Position numbers and translations under genes: made by a program
NCBI GenBank assembly: GCA_050943735.1
Contig: JBMNPT010000007.1
Coordinates: forward strand, 59,812-123,811
Length of the DNA: 64,000 nucleotides
Direction of reading: 5' to 3'
Origin: JBMNPT01 sp050943735
GTDB lineage: Bacteria; Bacillota; Clostridia; Oscillospirales; RGIG577
The notes under the pieces: generated by a model
What the model was told of the DNA's origin: nothing
Databases searched by the model: none
What the model saw: only the letters and a program-made list of their open reading frames with translations
Shown: in pieces, positions 40,712 through 49,494 of the stretch
Layout of the letters: each line of letters starts with the position of its first letter
Position numbering within the stretch: the stretch's first letter is position 1

Positions 40712-41684
40712 ATGTTTTGACAGCGGGATTGATCAGATTATGAGGAGTGCCGCCGGAAAGGTACTCCACAATCCCTTCCAGACACTCCTGCAGGATGTTG
40801 AGCCGTACCTGATAGGTCTGGGTGCCGGTGTGCGGGGTGAGCACCACATTGGGAAGGGTTTTGAGGGTCTCATTGACGTGAGGTTCATTTTCATATACAT
40901 CCAACCCGGCGCCTTTGAGAGGACCATGCTGCAGTGCCCGCACCAGAGCCTCCTCATCCACCAGTTGTCCCCGGGCCACATTGATGAAATAGGAACCGGG
41001 TTTCATACGGGAGAAAAGGGCATTGTCAAAGAGATGATGATTTTCCGGGGTATAAGGCAGGTTCAGGCTTACCACATCGCTGCGGGCCAGCAGATCATCC
41101 ATGTTGGGTACATAGGTGAGGGAATATTGCTGTTCCAGCTGAGTGGACAGCTGCCGGCGGTTGTGATAGAGAACCGTCATTCCCATGGCCACCGCCCGGC
41201 GGGCCAGGGATTGTCCAATTCGTCCGCAGCCAATGATTCCCAGGGTACGGCCAAACAACTCGGTTTGGGAGGATTCATACATGTCAGTGTTCCATCCGCC
41301 CTGGCGCACCTTGGCATCCAACAGGGGAATGGTACGGGCGGCGGCCAGCAGCAGCCCCATGGCCAGTTCGGCGGTGGCTTCGGTGACTGCGGTGGGGGCA
41401 TTGATGACCGCGATACCCAGCTGGGTGGCCCGCTGCCAATCCACGTGGTCATACCCCACTCCGGTGACGCCAATGACCTTCAGGGAAGAACAGGCTTCCA
41501 ACAGAGAGGCCGGAACCGGTCCGGTCAATGGGCACAAAGCGTCAAAAGAGGGAGCCAGACGGATGATTTCTTCCGGAGAGAGGGCACCCTCTTCGGGCTG
41601 AGGGAAATGGGCGTCCACAAACCGGCGGCAAAAATCTTGCGCATCCAGGGGAATGGCCTGGGTGAATAATACAGTGGGTTTCAT
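40710..41684 (-). CDS. D-isomer-specific 2-hydroxyacid dehydrogenase family protein
   Basis: NAD-dependent reductase of 2-keto acids. The 324-aa protein has the nucleotide motif GIIGCGRIGQSLA (about residue 147) and the catalytic Arg in INVARGQLVDEEAL, Glu in LDVYENEP and His in LTPHTGTQT. A tryptophan or leucine that would set substrate choice is not evident, so it could act on glyoxylate/hydroxypyruvate, 3-phosphoglycerate or a branched 2-keto acid. It is followed (upstream on the map to the right) by an AEC-type transporter gene, suggesting an organic acid is imported or exported with it. Confidence 0.85.
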   Translation of the reverse strand: MKPTVLFTQAIPLDAQDFCRRFVDAHFPQPEEGALSPEEIIRLAPSFDALCPLTGPVPASLLEACSSLKVIGVTGVGYDHVDWQRATQLGIAVINAPTAVTEATAELAMGLLLAAARTIPLLDAKVRQGGWNTDMYESSQTELFGRTLGIIGCGRIGQSLARRAVAMGMTVLYHNRRQLSTQLEQQYSLTYVPNMDDLLARSDVVSLNLPYTPENHHLFDNALFSRMKPGSYFINVARGQLVDEEALVRALQHGPLKGAGLDVYENEPHVNETLKTLPNVVLTPHTGTQTYQVRLNILQECLEGIVEYLSGGTPHNLINPAVKT

Positions 41685-41721
41685 GGGTATCGTCCTTTCT
41701 GTGGATTTATTTTCAGTACAT

Positions 41722-42654
41722 TCAAAGCAAGGTCATGGCCAGCATGATGACAAAGGGCAAAGTCACCAGCATCAGCACCAGATTTTGGGTGACTGCACAG
41801 CTGGCAAAGGTGGAATCTCCTCCGTTTTGTTCTGCCAGAATGATATTGAGAGAGCCGGCGGGCAGTCCCAGGATGACAATAGCCGTCACTGCCGCCATAC
41901 CGCCGATATGGGCTGCACGGAGGATGAAGTACAGCACCAGCGGTACCAGCAGCAGACGGATCAGGGAAACCAGATAGGCATAACCATCCTGTATGATTTG
42001 CCGGAAAGGCATTTTGGCCATGGCGCAGCCGGTGAGGATCATGGAGAGAGGAACCATCATTCCACCCACTGTGTCCAGGCTGTCCTGGATCACGCCAGGC
42101 AGGCGGAAGGGGGAGAGAAAAATGGCCAGCGCCGTCACTGACACCACTGTCAGACGGTTGAGCAGCATTTTTTTCCAGTCCAAACGGGTTCCGCTGCCGG
42201 AAAACAGGGTCACGCCATAGCTGAACATGAACAGATTGTAAAAGACATTGTGCACCACCGCATACAGCATAGCTTCGTCGCCGCCGATCTCCTGGGCCAC
42301 TGGAAAACCGATGAATCCCACGTTGGCAAAGACACAGCAGCCCAGAAAGGCTTTGCGTTTGGCCTCGCTGGTGGGCAGATGACGGCTCAGCAGACCGAAC
42401 AGCAAGATGCTCACTATGTAATATCCAATCCCCATCACAAAGGTATACCGCAGTCCGTCCGACATGTCGCTGGTGAATTCGTTGCCGGAGGTGGCCAGTA
42501 CACAGCAGGGTACTACCACACCCATGAAAAAATCGGTGAGGTTTTTCTGAAAATCCTCACTGATGGCGCCCCGTTTTTTCATATAAAAACCGATTCCCAC
42601 CATGATGACAATTTTACCCAGCAGGGGCAGGACGGTTCCCAACAATATTTCCAT
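41722..42654 (-). CDS. AEC (auxin efflux carrier) family transporter
   Basis: The 310-aa membrane protein has about ten spans in two halves. Characteristic segments are ILLGTVLPLLGKIVIMVGIG, CCVFANVGFIGFPVAQEIGG (the family's N-x-G-F-x-G-x-P motif) and ILGLPAGSLNI near the end. Bacterial members often move malate or other carboxylates, and the neighbouring 2-hydroxyacid dehydrogenase fits such a substrate, but this is inference. The frame extends 30 codons upstream; AAAGGGAG before the ATG at 42654 gives the normal start. Confidence 0.85.
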   Translation of the reverse strand: MEILLGTVLPLLGKIVIMVGIGFYMKKRGAISEDFQKNLTDFFMGVVVPCCVLATSGNEFTSDMSDGLRYTFVMGIGYYIVSILLFGLLSRHLPTSEAKRKAFLGCCVFANVGFIGFPVAQEIGGDEAMLYAVVHNVFYNLFMFSYGVTLFSGSGTRLDWKKMLLNRLTVVSVTALAIFLSPFRLPGVIQDSLDTVGGMMVPLSMILTGCAMAKMPFRQIIQDGYAYLVSLIRLLLVPLVLYFILRAAHIGGMAAVTAIVILGLPAGSLNIILAEQNGGDSTFASCAVTQNLVLMLVTLPFVIMLAMTLL

Positions 42655-42775
42655 AATTTTCTCCCTTTCCCAAATGGTCAGCACATATTTTTTATTATAC
42701 AGCGGACAATAGAATGTCACAAGAGAAAAATGGAAACCCTGCAAAAGAGAGCGTCATCGGCGTGATGGAATTTGA

Positions 42776-42876
42776 CTGATTTCTGTGTTATACTGAAAGA
42801 AACAGTCAGAATTGAGCACAATTCACAAAACTGATTGACTGATTTTGGCTGATTAGATGACTGAAAATGATTGATA
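42776..42876 (+). promoter_or_regulatory. fru operon control region with CTGATT direct repeats
   Basis: An extended -10 (TGTTATACT at 42786-42794) is followed by CTGATT or close variants at 42831, 42839, 42849, 42861 (CTGAAA) and 42868 (TGATTGA), with another CTGATT at 42776 before the -10. Repeats of this kind are typical operator units for DeoR-family fructose regulators. Confidence 0.4.
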
Positions 42877-42920
42877 TTGAACGAAAAAGATGGTACTATG
42901 ATGACAAGGAGTGAGAGGTC

Positions 42921-43673
42921 ATGTTGACGGAAGAACGGTTTCACATCATTCTGGAGGTGTTGGAGGAGCGGCAGGCAGTGACTGTGACAGAGCTCACACA
43001 GTTGCTGGGTGCTTCGGAATCCACTATCCGGCGGGATTTGACCACCCTGCATCAACAGGGAAGGCTCATCAAGGTGCACGGCGGGGCCACCGCTCTGCCG
43101 GCCGGCTATCAGATGGTGGATGAACAGGTGGAGGTGCGGCAATCCCGTTCCACCCCGGAAAAACACGCCATCGGCCAGTATGCGGCCTCTCTGATCCGGG
43201 ACGACGATTTTGTGTTCATAGACGCGGGAACCACCACCGGGGCCATGCTGGAATACATAGGTCCCACCCGGGCCGTCTTTGTGACCAATGCCGCTGGCCA
43301 TGGAAAAAAACTGGCTCAAAAGGGGCTGCGGGTGATGCTATTGGGCGGTGAAATGAAAGCCGCCACCGAAGCGGTGGTGGGCAGTGATACCATCCGGGGA
43401 CTGCAGCGCTATCACTTCACCAAGGGCTTTTTTGGTACCAACGGCATCAGCACCCAAGGCGGGTATACCACGCCGGATGCGGCGGAAGCCATGGTGAAAG
43501 AGGTGGCCATGGGCCGCTGTCAGCAACGGTTTGTGCTGGCGGACCACACCAAGTTTCATGTGGTGTCGTCGGTGACCTTTGGCCAGCTGTCCGATGCGGT
43601 GATTCTCACCGATCGGGCGGAGGACGACATTTGGGCCAGTAAAACGGAAATCACGGAGGTGGAACAACCATGA
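42921..43673 (+). CDS. fruR: DeoR-family regulator of the fructose operon
   Basis: The 250-aa protein has a DeoR helix-turn-helix at residues 4-55 (ERFHIILEVLEERQAVTVTEL, ASESTIRRDL) and a sugar-phosphate isomerase-like sensor domain with DAGTTTGAMLE and GTNGISTQGGYTTPD. It probably represses the operon and is released by fructose-1-phosphate, as known for FruR proteins of this family. AAGGAGTGAG precedes the ATG. It overlaps fruK by 4 nt. Confidence 0.9.
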   Translation: MLTEERFHIILEVLEERQAVTVTELTQLLGASESTIRRDLTTLHQQGRLIKVHGGATALPAGYQMVDEQVEVRQSRSTPEKHAIGQYAASLIRDDDFVFIDAGTTTGAMLEYIGPTRAVFVTNAAGHGKKLAQKGLRVMLLGGEMKAATEAVVGSDTIRGLQRYHFTKGFFGTNGISTQGGYTTPDAAEAMVKEVAMGRCQQRFVLADHTKFHVVSSVTFGQLSDAVILTDRAEDDIWASKTEITEVEQP

Positions 43674-44572
43674 TTTATACAGTGACCTTCAATCCATCGC
43701 TGGATTATGTCATGCATTTGTCGCAGTTTGTACCCGGCATGACCAACCGCAGTACATCGGAGAGCCTCAGCTGCGGCGGCAAGGGCATCAATGTGTCCAT
43801 TGTATTGCACAATCTGGGCGTGGAAAGCGTGGCGCTGGGATTTGCGGCCGGATTCACCGGCGAGGAAATCATCCGAGGGGTGGAGCAGCAGGGCTGTCAG
43901 ACCGATTTCATTCGGCTGCCCCAGGGCTTCAGCCGAATCAATGTAAAACTCAAGGGGGGCGAGGAAAGCGAGATCAACGCGGATGGCCCCGCCATTCCCG
44001 CAGAGGCAGTGCAGCAGCTGCTGCAGCGGCTGGACCACCTGGAACGGGGAGATATTCTGGTGCTGGCGGGCAGCATTCCCAGCACCCTGCCCGATGACAT
44101 TTACCAGCAGATCATGCAGCGGCTCAGTGACCGGGGAGTACGGTTTGTGGTGGATGCCACCCGGGAGCTGTTGAAAAAGGCACTGCCCTATCGGCCTTTC
44201 CTCATCAAACCCAATAACCATGAACTGGCGGAGTTGTTTGAGGTGCAGCTGCAGGGGACAGAGGACATTGTCCGCTATGCCCGGAGGCTGCAGGAGATGG
44301 GCGCGGTCAATGTGCTGGTGTCCATGGCGGGGGACGGAGCCATTCTGGTGGCGGAAGACGGCTCGGTGTATCAGAGTCCCGCCCCCAAAGGCAAGGTGGT
44401 CAATTCGGTGGGTGCTGGGGATTCCATGGTGGCAGGATTCCTGGCAGGATACCTGCATACGGGCCAGTATCAGGAGGCTTTCCGTATGGGTGTAGCCACT
44501 GGAAGCGCCAGCGCCTTTTCGCCGGGGCTGGCTACCAAAGAGCAAGTGGAAGCTGTCTTGGGGCAGCTGTGA
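43670..44572 (+). CDS. fruK: 1-phosphofructokinase
   Basis: Phosphorylates fructose-1-phosphate to fructose-1,6-bisphosphate. The 300-aa PfkB-family protein has NPSLDYVMHL at the start, GGKGINVSIVL (about residue 36), KPNNHELAELF and the ATP/anion-hole motif NSVGAGDSMVAGF with the catalytic aspartate near residue 250. The operon context with a fructose PTS distinguishes it from tagatose-6-phosphate kinase. Start behind GGAGGTGG. fruA starts 17 nt later. Confidence 0.93.
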   Translation: MIYTVTFNPSLDYVMHLSQFVPGMTNRSTSESLSCGGKGINVSIVLHNLGVESVALGFAAGFTGEEIIRGVEQQGCQTDFIRLPQGFSRINVKLKGGEESEINADGPAIPAEAVQQLLQRLDHLERGDILVLAGSIPSTLPDDIYQQIMQRLSDRGVRFVVDATRELLKKALPYRPFLIKPNNHELAELFEVQLQGTEDIVRYARRLQEMGAVNVLVSMAGDGAILVAEDGSVYQSPAPKGKVVNSVGAGDSMVAGFLAGYLHTGQYQEAFRMGVATGSASAFSPGLATKEQVEAVLGQL

Positions 44573-44589
44573 AATAGAAGGGAGCATGA

Positions 44590-46500
44590 GTGAAAATGCG
44601 GATTACCGACCTGTTGCAAAAAGAGGGAATTTTGTTGGATGGGCACCCCACCGACAAGGCGCAGGCCATTGAGATGCTGGCGGATCTGATGAATGGAACC
44701 GGCGTATTGAAGGATCGTGACGCTTATCGGGATGGGCTGTGCAAGCGGGAAGCCGAGGGAACCACCGGCATTGGAGAAGGTGTGGCCATTCCCCATGCCA
44801 AAACCGACGCGGTGAAGCAGGCCCAGCTGGTGGCCATGGTGGTGCCGGAGGGCGTGGACTATGAATCGCTGGACGGTGAACCCACTCGGCTGTTTTTTGC
44901 CATTGCGGCGCCCATGGATGCGATGAATTTGCATCTGGATCTGTTGGGAAATCTGTCGGTGCTGATGATGGATGAGGAATTCCGGGAAAGTCTGCTGCAC
45001 TGTTCCACTCCGGAAGAGTTTTTGCAGCGCATTGACCAGGCGGAACAGGAGAAGTTTGGTCAGGATGCCCAGGAGGAGAAGCAGCAGCAAGCCCAGCAGC
45101 AGGCCCAGGAGGGGTATCGGGTGCTGGCTGTTACTGCCTGCCCCACCGGCATTGCCCACACCTATATGGCTGCGGAAAAGCTGGAAGAAGTGGGTAAGGC
45201 CATGGGCATTTCCATCAAGGTGGAAACCAACGGCAGCGGCGGCGCCAAAAATGTGCTGACGCCGGAGGAAATTGCCGCCTGTGAATGCATCATTGTGGCA
45301 GCTGACAAACAGGTGGAGATGGCTCGGTTCCATGGCAAGCGGGTCATTCAGGTGAAGGTGGCCGACGGAATTCACAAGGCACAGCAGCTGCTGGAAGAAG
45401 CGGTGAGCGGCCAGGTGCCGGTGTATCAGCACAGCGGAGCGGTGACCGAAGCCGCCGCTCCCGAAAAGGTGAGCCTGGGCCGTCAGGTATACATGCATCT
45501 GATGAATGGTATTTCTCACATGCTGCCCTTTGTCATTGGCGGCGGTATTTTGATCGCTCTGGCCTTTTTGCTGGATGATCCGTCCATCGATTACGCAAAC
45601 TATGGTATGAATACTCCGGTGGCGGCTTTCTTCAAAACGGTGGGCGATGCGGCCTTTGGCTTTATGCTGCCGGTGCTGGCAGGCTTCATTGCCATGAGCA
45701 TCGCGGACCGGCCCGGTCTGGCAGTGGGCTTTGTGGGCGGTTATCTGGCCAACAGCGGCGGCAGCGGCTTTTTGGGCGCGCTGCTGGCGGGCTTCATCGC
45801 TGGATACCTGATGGTGGGGCTGCGCAAGCTCTTTGATAAGCTGCCTCGCAGCTTGGAAGGTACCAAACCGGTGCTGCTCTATCCCTTCTTTGGAGTGCTG
45901 CTCATTGGCGCCATCATTCTACTGGTGGTCAATCCTCCGGTGGCCGCACTCAACAACGCCATCATCGCAGGTCTGCAATCCATGGGCACCAGCAGCAAAG
46001 TGGTGCTGGGACTCATTGTGGGCGGTATGATGAGCGTGGATATGGGCGGCCCAGTGAACAAGGCAGCCTATGCCTTTGGCATCGCCTCGTTGTCCATGGG
46101 AGAATATGACATCATGGCGGCCGTCATGGTGGGCGGTATGGTGCCCCCCCTGGCTATTGCTCTGTGCATGACCTTCTTCAAAAACCGTTTCACCCCCCGG
46201 AAACGTCAGACCACCGTCACCAACTATATCATGGGTCTGTCCTTCATCAGCGAAGGCGCCATTCCCTTTGCCGCGGCGGACCCACTGCGGGTGCTTCCCT
46301 CCTGCATTGTGGGCAGTGCGGTGGCAGGTGCTCTCTCCATGGCTTTTGGATGCTCCATCATGGCGCCTCACGGTGGTATGTGGGTCATCAGCGTGATCAC
46401 CAACCCCTTGCAGTATGTGGCCGCATTGGTCATCGGCTCTGTGGTGGGCATGCTGCTGCTGGCTGTTTTGAAAAAGCCGGTTGAACAGAACAACGATTGA
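44590..46500 (+). CDS. fruA: PTS fructose transporter, fused IIABC
   Basis: Imports fructose as fructose-1-phosphate. The 636-aa protein runs IIA (residues 1-150, phospho-His H69 in VAIPHAKT), a short Gln-rich linker, IIB (about 175-275, phospho-Cys C184 in TACPTGIAHTYMAAE), and the membrane IIC domain (about 300-630, with FVIGGGILIALAFLLDD and AKGAIPFAAADP-like EGAIPFAAADP). A GTG at 44590 and an ATG at 44596 are both possible starts. Phosphate comes from HPr; an HPr-like protein is encoded next. Confidence 0.95.
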   Translation: MKMRITDLLQKEGILLDGHPTDKAQAIEMLADLMNGTGVLKDRDAYRDGLCKREAEGTTGIGEGVAIPHAKTDAVKQAQLVAMVVPEGVDYESLDGEPTRLFFAIAAPMDAMNLHLDLLGNLSVLMMDEEFRESLLHCSTPEEFLQRIDQAEQEKFGQDAQEEKQQQAQQQAQEGYRVLAVTACPTGIAHTYMAAEKLEEVGKAMGISIKVETNGSGGAKNVLTPEEIAACECIIVAADKQVEMARFHGKRVIQVKVADGIHKAQQLLEEAVSGQVPVYQHSGAVTEAAAPEKVSLGRQVYMHLMNGISHMLPFVIGGGILIALAFLLDDPSIDYANYGMNTPVAAFFKTVGDAAFGFMLPVLAGFIAMSIADRPGLAVGFVGGYLANSGGSGFLGALLAGFIAGYLMVGLRKLFDKLPRSLEGTKPVLLYPFFGVLLIGAIILLVVNPPVAALNNAIIAGLQSMGTSSKVVLGLIVGGMMSVDMGGPVNKAAYAFGIASLSMGEYDIMAAVMVGGMVPPLAIALCMTFFKNRFTPRKRQTTVTNYIMGLSFISEGAIPFAAADPLRVLPSCIVGSAVAGALSMAFGCSIMAPHGGMWVISVITNPLQYVAALVIGSVVGMLLLAVLKKPVEQNND

Positions 46501-46544
46501 GTATACAATACAAGTATCATCTATAATAAAGGAGGAACTCCCCT

Positions 46545-46802
46545 ATGAAGACCTTTGCGTACACCATTCAGGATGCACAGGGCATCCATGCCCGTCCCGC
46601 CGGCCTGCTGGTCAAGGAGGCTGCCAAATTCACTTCTGCTATCAAGCTGGAAAAGGGCGGTAAATCCGCTGATGCCAAGCGGCTGTTCGCGGTGATGGGA
46701 CTGGCCGCCAAACAGGGTGAAACCCTCAATGTGACAGTGGAGGGCGCTGACGAAGAGGCAGCGGCCACCGCACTGGAGACCTTCCTGAAAAACAATCTGT
46801 AA
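46545..46802 (+). CDS. HPr-like phosphocarrier protein of the fru operon
   Basis: The 85-aa protein has the HPr fold with the phosphorylated histidine H15 in GIHARPAG. Where Gram-positive HPr has the regulatory Ser46 in KSIMGVMSL, this protein reads KRLFAVMGL with Arg at position 46. HPr kinase therefore cannot modify it at that place, and it should not form the CcpA co-repressor. Placed at the end of the fructose operon, it is probably dedicated to phosphate flow to FruA. AAAGGAGG precedes the ATG. Confidence 0.9.
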   Translation: MKTFAYTIQDAQGIHARPAGLLVKEAAKFTSAIKLEKGGKSADAKRLFAVMGLAAKQGETLNVTVEGADEEAAATALETFLKNNL

Positions 46803-46815
46803 AGAACACTCCGCA

Positions 46816-46849
46816 AAAGCGGGTCGGTATTACCGGCCCGCTTTTTTTG
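46816..46849 (+). terminator. Terminator of the fru operon
   Basis: AAGCGGGTCGGTA pairs with TACCGGCCCGCTT (one G-T pair) and is followed by T7. Confidence 0.9.
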
Positions 46850-46893
46850 TTTGCCTGAGCGCACAGGTTTTGCCGTTCCATCATGAGGTGAAC

Positions 46894-46922
46894 ACAAAAC
46901 GGTCACAAACCACCGATATAAT
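46894..46922 (+). promoter_or_regulatory. Promoter of the MacAB-like operon with direct repeats at the -35 position
   Basis: A perfect TATAAT (46917-46922) has no -35 hexamer; instead ACAAAAC (46894-46900) and ACAAACC (46905-46911) repeat 11 bp apart. This spacing suits an OmpR/PhoB-type activator, such as the regulator encoded at 52637. Confidence 0.45.
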
Positions 46923-46968
46923 GGGTGTCAGCCAATGAGGAATTCTTATGGAAAAAGGAGTCGTGACA

Positions 46969-48783
46969 ATGAAAGCATGGTTGCGCAAGATGCCCTTGAT
47001 GGGCAAATTGACAGAATGGAAAACGAGCAAGAAGCTCCCTGGTAAAAAAGGAAAGCGATTCATTGCCGCAGGATTGGCGGTGGTGGTGGCGGGAGCCGCA
47101 GCTTTTCGCATTTTTGCGGGAGGGGAAGCGCCAGTCAGCCTCAGCTATGAAGACGCACAGGTGGAACGCAGGGACATTCAGACCACGCTTTCCTATACCG
47201 GTACATTGCAGCCGTTGGATCAGTATGAGGTGACGGCACTGGTGAAGGGCGAAGTATTGGAAGCGCCTTTTGAGGAAGGTCAGATTGTACAAGAGGGAGA
47301 TCTGCTCTATCAGATCGATTCCAGCGATGCGGAAAACAACATAGAAAAGGCGCAGCTCAATGTGGAAAAGGCGCAGATGAGTTATGAGGAAACCCTGGAC
47401 ACTCTATCCGACTTGCAGGTGAAATCTGACGAAGCGGGGATGGTACAGGAGCTCTTTGTGGAAGTGGGGGACGAGGTGCAAAACGGTGCTCAGATTGCCC
47501 AGATTCTGGACAGCAGCACTATGAAGTTGAAGCTCCCATTCAATTCGGCGGACGCTCAGACATTCTGGATCGGTCAGAGCGCCCAGGTGACCATGGACGG
47601 CAGTTTTGAAACACTCAGCGGCACCGTCACTGATATCACAGCGGTGGATGAGGTGCTGAACGGGTATCAGATTGTACGGTATGTGACCATTGAGGTGAAT
47701 AACCCCGGCGGACTGACCGAAGACAGTGTGGCCACTGCCACCATTGATGGCATTGCCTGTAATGGCAGCGCCAATTTTACCTATCAGTCTCAGCGGACCG
47801 TTACTGCCAAGACCAGTGGCACAGTAACTTCCATACAGGCTCCGGAAGGACATTATGTGTCTAAAAACGGTGTGGTGGTGACGTTGAGCAGCGACTCCAT
47901 TGACAATCAGGTGAGAAACAGCCAGATCAGCTTGCAGGATGCACAGCTTTCCCTGGAAAGTCAGTACGACAGTTTGGATGATTACAGTATCACCGCACCC
48001 ATCAGCGGCACAGTAATTTCCAAGGATGCTAAGGCGGGTGATACGCTGGACAACACCAACGGTAGTAAAACGTTGTGTGTGATCTATGATCTGTCCAAGC
48101 TCACCTTTGACATGAGTGTGGATGAGTTGGACGTGGGCAGTCTGGAAGTGGGTATGGAGGTACGAATCACCACTGATGCATTAGAGGGACAGGAGTACAC
48201 TGGCACCATTACCAATATCAGCATCAGCGGTACTACCAGCAACAGTGTGACTGCTTATCCGGTTACAGTGACCATTGAAGATACTGGGGATTTGATTCCG
48301 GGTATGAATATCAATGCGGAGATCATCACTGCCGAAAGTGCGGACACGCTGGCCATTCCCACCAGTGCGGTTCAACGGGGCAATATTGTTTACGTCAAGG
48401 ATTCCACTGGAGCAAAGCAAAATGAAGAAAATGCGCAGACGACCACCGAAGAAGAAGTGCCTCAGACTGGTGAGGAAAAAGAAGAAATGCCAGACGGTAT
48501 GAATAGCATTGCCGCACAGGAAACCCCTGAAGGATACCGGGCCGTACAAGTAGAACTGGGCATCAGTGATGACAGTTATGTGGAAGTGCTCAGTGGCCTG
48601 GAAGAAGGTGACGTGGTAGGCGTGCCCAAGGTGGTTTCTTCTTCGGGCGAAGATGACGGTACCGGTGCTGCCATGGGTGGCATGGGCGGCATGGGCGGAG
48701 GAATGCCCATGGGCGGAGGAATGCCTGCCGGTGGCGGCGGTATGCCTGCCGGAGGTCCTGGGGGAGGAGGTCCGATGGGATGA
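46969..48783 (+). CDS. Efflux periplasmic-adaptor-type protein (HlyD/MacA family)
   Basis: The 604-aa protein is anchored by one N-terminal span (about residues 37-53). It has HlyD-type barrel-sandwich/lipoyl segments (VTALVKGEVLEAPFEEGQIV and TAPISGTVISKDAKAGDTL) flanking helical parts, and beta-barrel regions. An acidic linker follows near residue 490 (EENAQTTTEEEVPQTGEE). The last 35 residues are almost wholly Gly, Met, Pro and Ala (GGMGGGMPMGGGMPAGG). It should link the ABC pair encoded next. AAAAGGAG 8 nt upstream fixes the ATG at 46969. It overlaps the ATPase gene. Confidence 0.85.
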   Translation: MKAWLRKMPLMGKLTEWKTSKKLPGKKGKRFIAAGLAVVVAGAAAFRIFAGGEAPVSLSYEDAQVERRDIQTTLSYTGTLQPLDQYEVTALVKGEVLEAPFEEGQIVQEGDLLYQIDSSDAENNIEKAQLNVEKAQMSYEETLDTLSDLQVKSDEAGMVQELFVEVGDEVQNGAQIAQILDSSTMKLKLPFNSADAQTFWIGQSAQVTMDGSFETLSGTVTDITAVDEVLNGYQIVRYVTIEVNNPGGLTEDSVATATIDGIACNGSANFTYQSQRTVTAKTSGTVTSIQAPEGHYVSKNGVVVTLSSDSIDNQVRNSQISLQDAQLSLESQYDSLDDYSITAPISGTVISKDAKAGDTLDNTNGSKTLCVIYDLSKLTFDMSVDELDVGSLEVGMEVRITTDALEGQEYTGTITNISISGTTSNSVTAYPVTVTIEDTGDLIPGMNINAEIITAESADTLAIPTSAVQRGNIVYVKDSTGAKQNEENAQTTTEEEVPQTGEEKEEMPDGMNSIAAQETPEGYRAVQVELGISDDSYVEVLSGLEEGDVVGVPKVVSSSGEDDGTGAAMGGMGGMGGGMPMGGGMPAGGGGMPAGGPGGGGPMG

Positions 48784-49484
48784 TGCAAACTCCTCTCATT
48801 CAATTGAAGGACATTTATAAGATTTATCAGATGGGCGATACACAGGTGCGGGCTTCCGATGGGGTAAGTCTGGAGGTGTACGAAGGAGAATTTGTGGCCA
48901 TTGTGGGCCAGAGCGGCAGCGGTAAATCCACCATTATGAACATCATCGGCGCGCTGGATGTCCCCACCAGTGGCCAGTACATCCTCAAGGGTCAGGACGT
49001 GAGCCATATGACCGACGATGAACTAGCGGAGATTCGCAACCGGATGATCGGGTTTATCTTTCAGCAGTACAATCTGATTCCCAAACTGAATCTGCGGGAA
49101 AATGTGGAGCTGCCGCTGCTGTATGCCGGCGTGCCGGAGCATAAGAGGGCCGAGCTGGCCATGAAAGCGCTGGAACGGGTGGGGGTGGCTGACAAATGGC
49201 GACATCTGCCCAGCCAGCTGTCCGGCGGCCAACAGCAGCGTGTGTCCATTGCTCGGGCACTGGCGGGCAATCCCTCTTTGATTCTGGCGGATGAGCCCAC
49301 TGGCGCACTGGACAGCCGTACCAGCCGGGAAGTGCTGACCTTTCTGCAGGAACTCAATGACGAGGGAAATACCATTGTTCTCATCACCCATGACAACGGC
49401 ATTGCCCTGGAAGCCAAACGGGTGGTGCGGCTGGCGGACGGCAAGGTGATTTTTGACGGCCCAGCCAGTGAATATAAGGTATAG
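48780..49484 (+). CDS. ABC transporter ATP-binding protein (MacB/LolD type)
   Basis: The 234-aa ATPase has Walker A GQSGSGKST (about residue 42), the LolD/MacB signature LSGGQQQRVSIARAL, Walker B LILADEPTGALDS and the switch histidine (LITHDN). FIFQQYNLIPKL follows the Q-loop. This subgroup works by mechanotransmission together with FtsX-like permeases, extruding lipoproteins, peptides or antibiotics. Its ATG overlaps the stop of the adaptor gene; a second ATG at 48783 is possible. Confidence 0.9.
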   Translation: MMQTPLIQLKDIYKIYQMGDTQVRASDGVSLEVYEGEFVAIVGQSGSGKSTIMNIIGALDVPTSGQYILKGQDVSHMTDDELAEIRNRMIGFIFQQYNLIPKLNLRENVELPLLYAGVPEHKRAELAMKALERVGVADKWRHLPSQLSGGQQQRVSIARALAGNPSLILADEPTGALDSRTSREVLTFLQELNDEGNTIVLITHDNGIALEAKRVVRLADGKVIFDGPASEYKV

Positions 49485-49494
49485 GAGGGGCAAG

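Noticed and set aside
47000..48700. CRISPR-like periodicity from repeated GGCATGGGCGG units at the adaptor gene end
   Set aside because: The repeats are in-frame codons for Gly and Met, without spacers or repeat length constancy.
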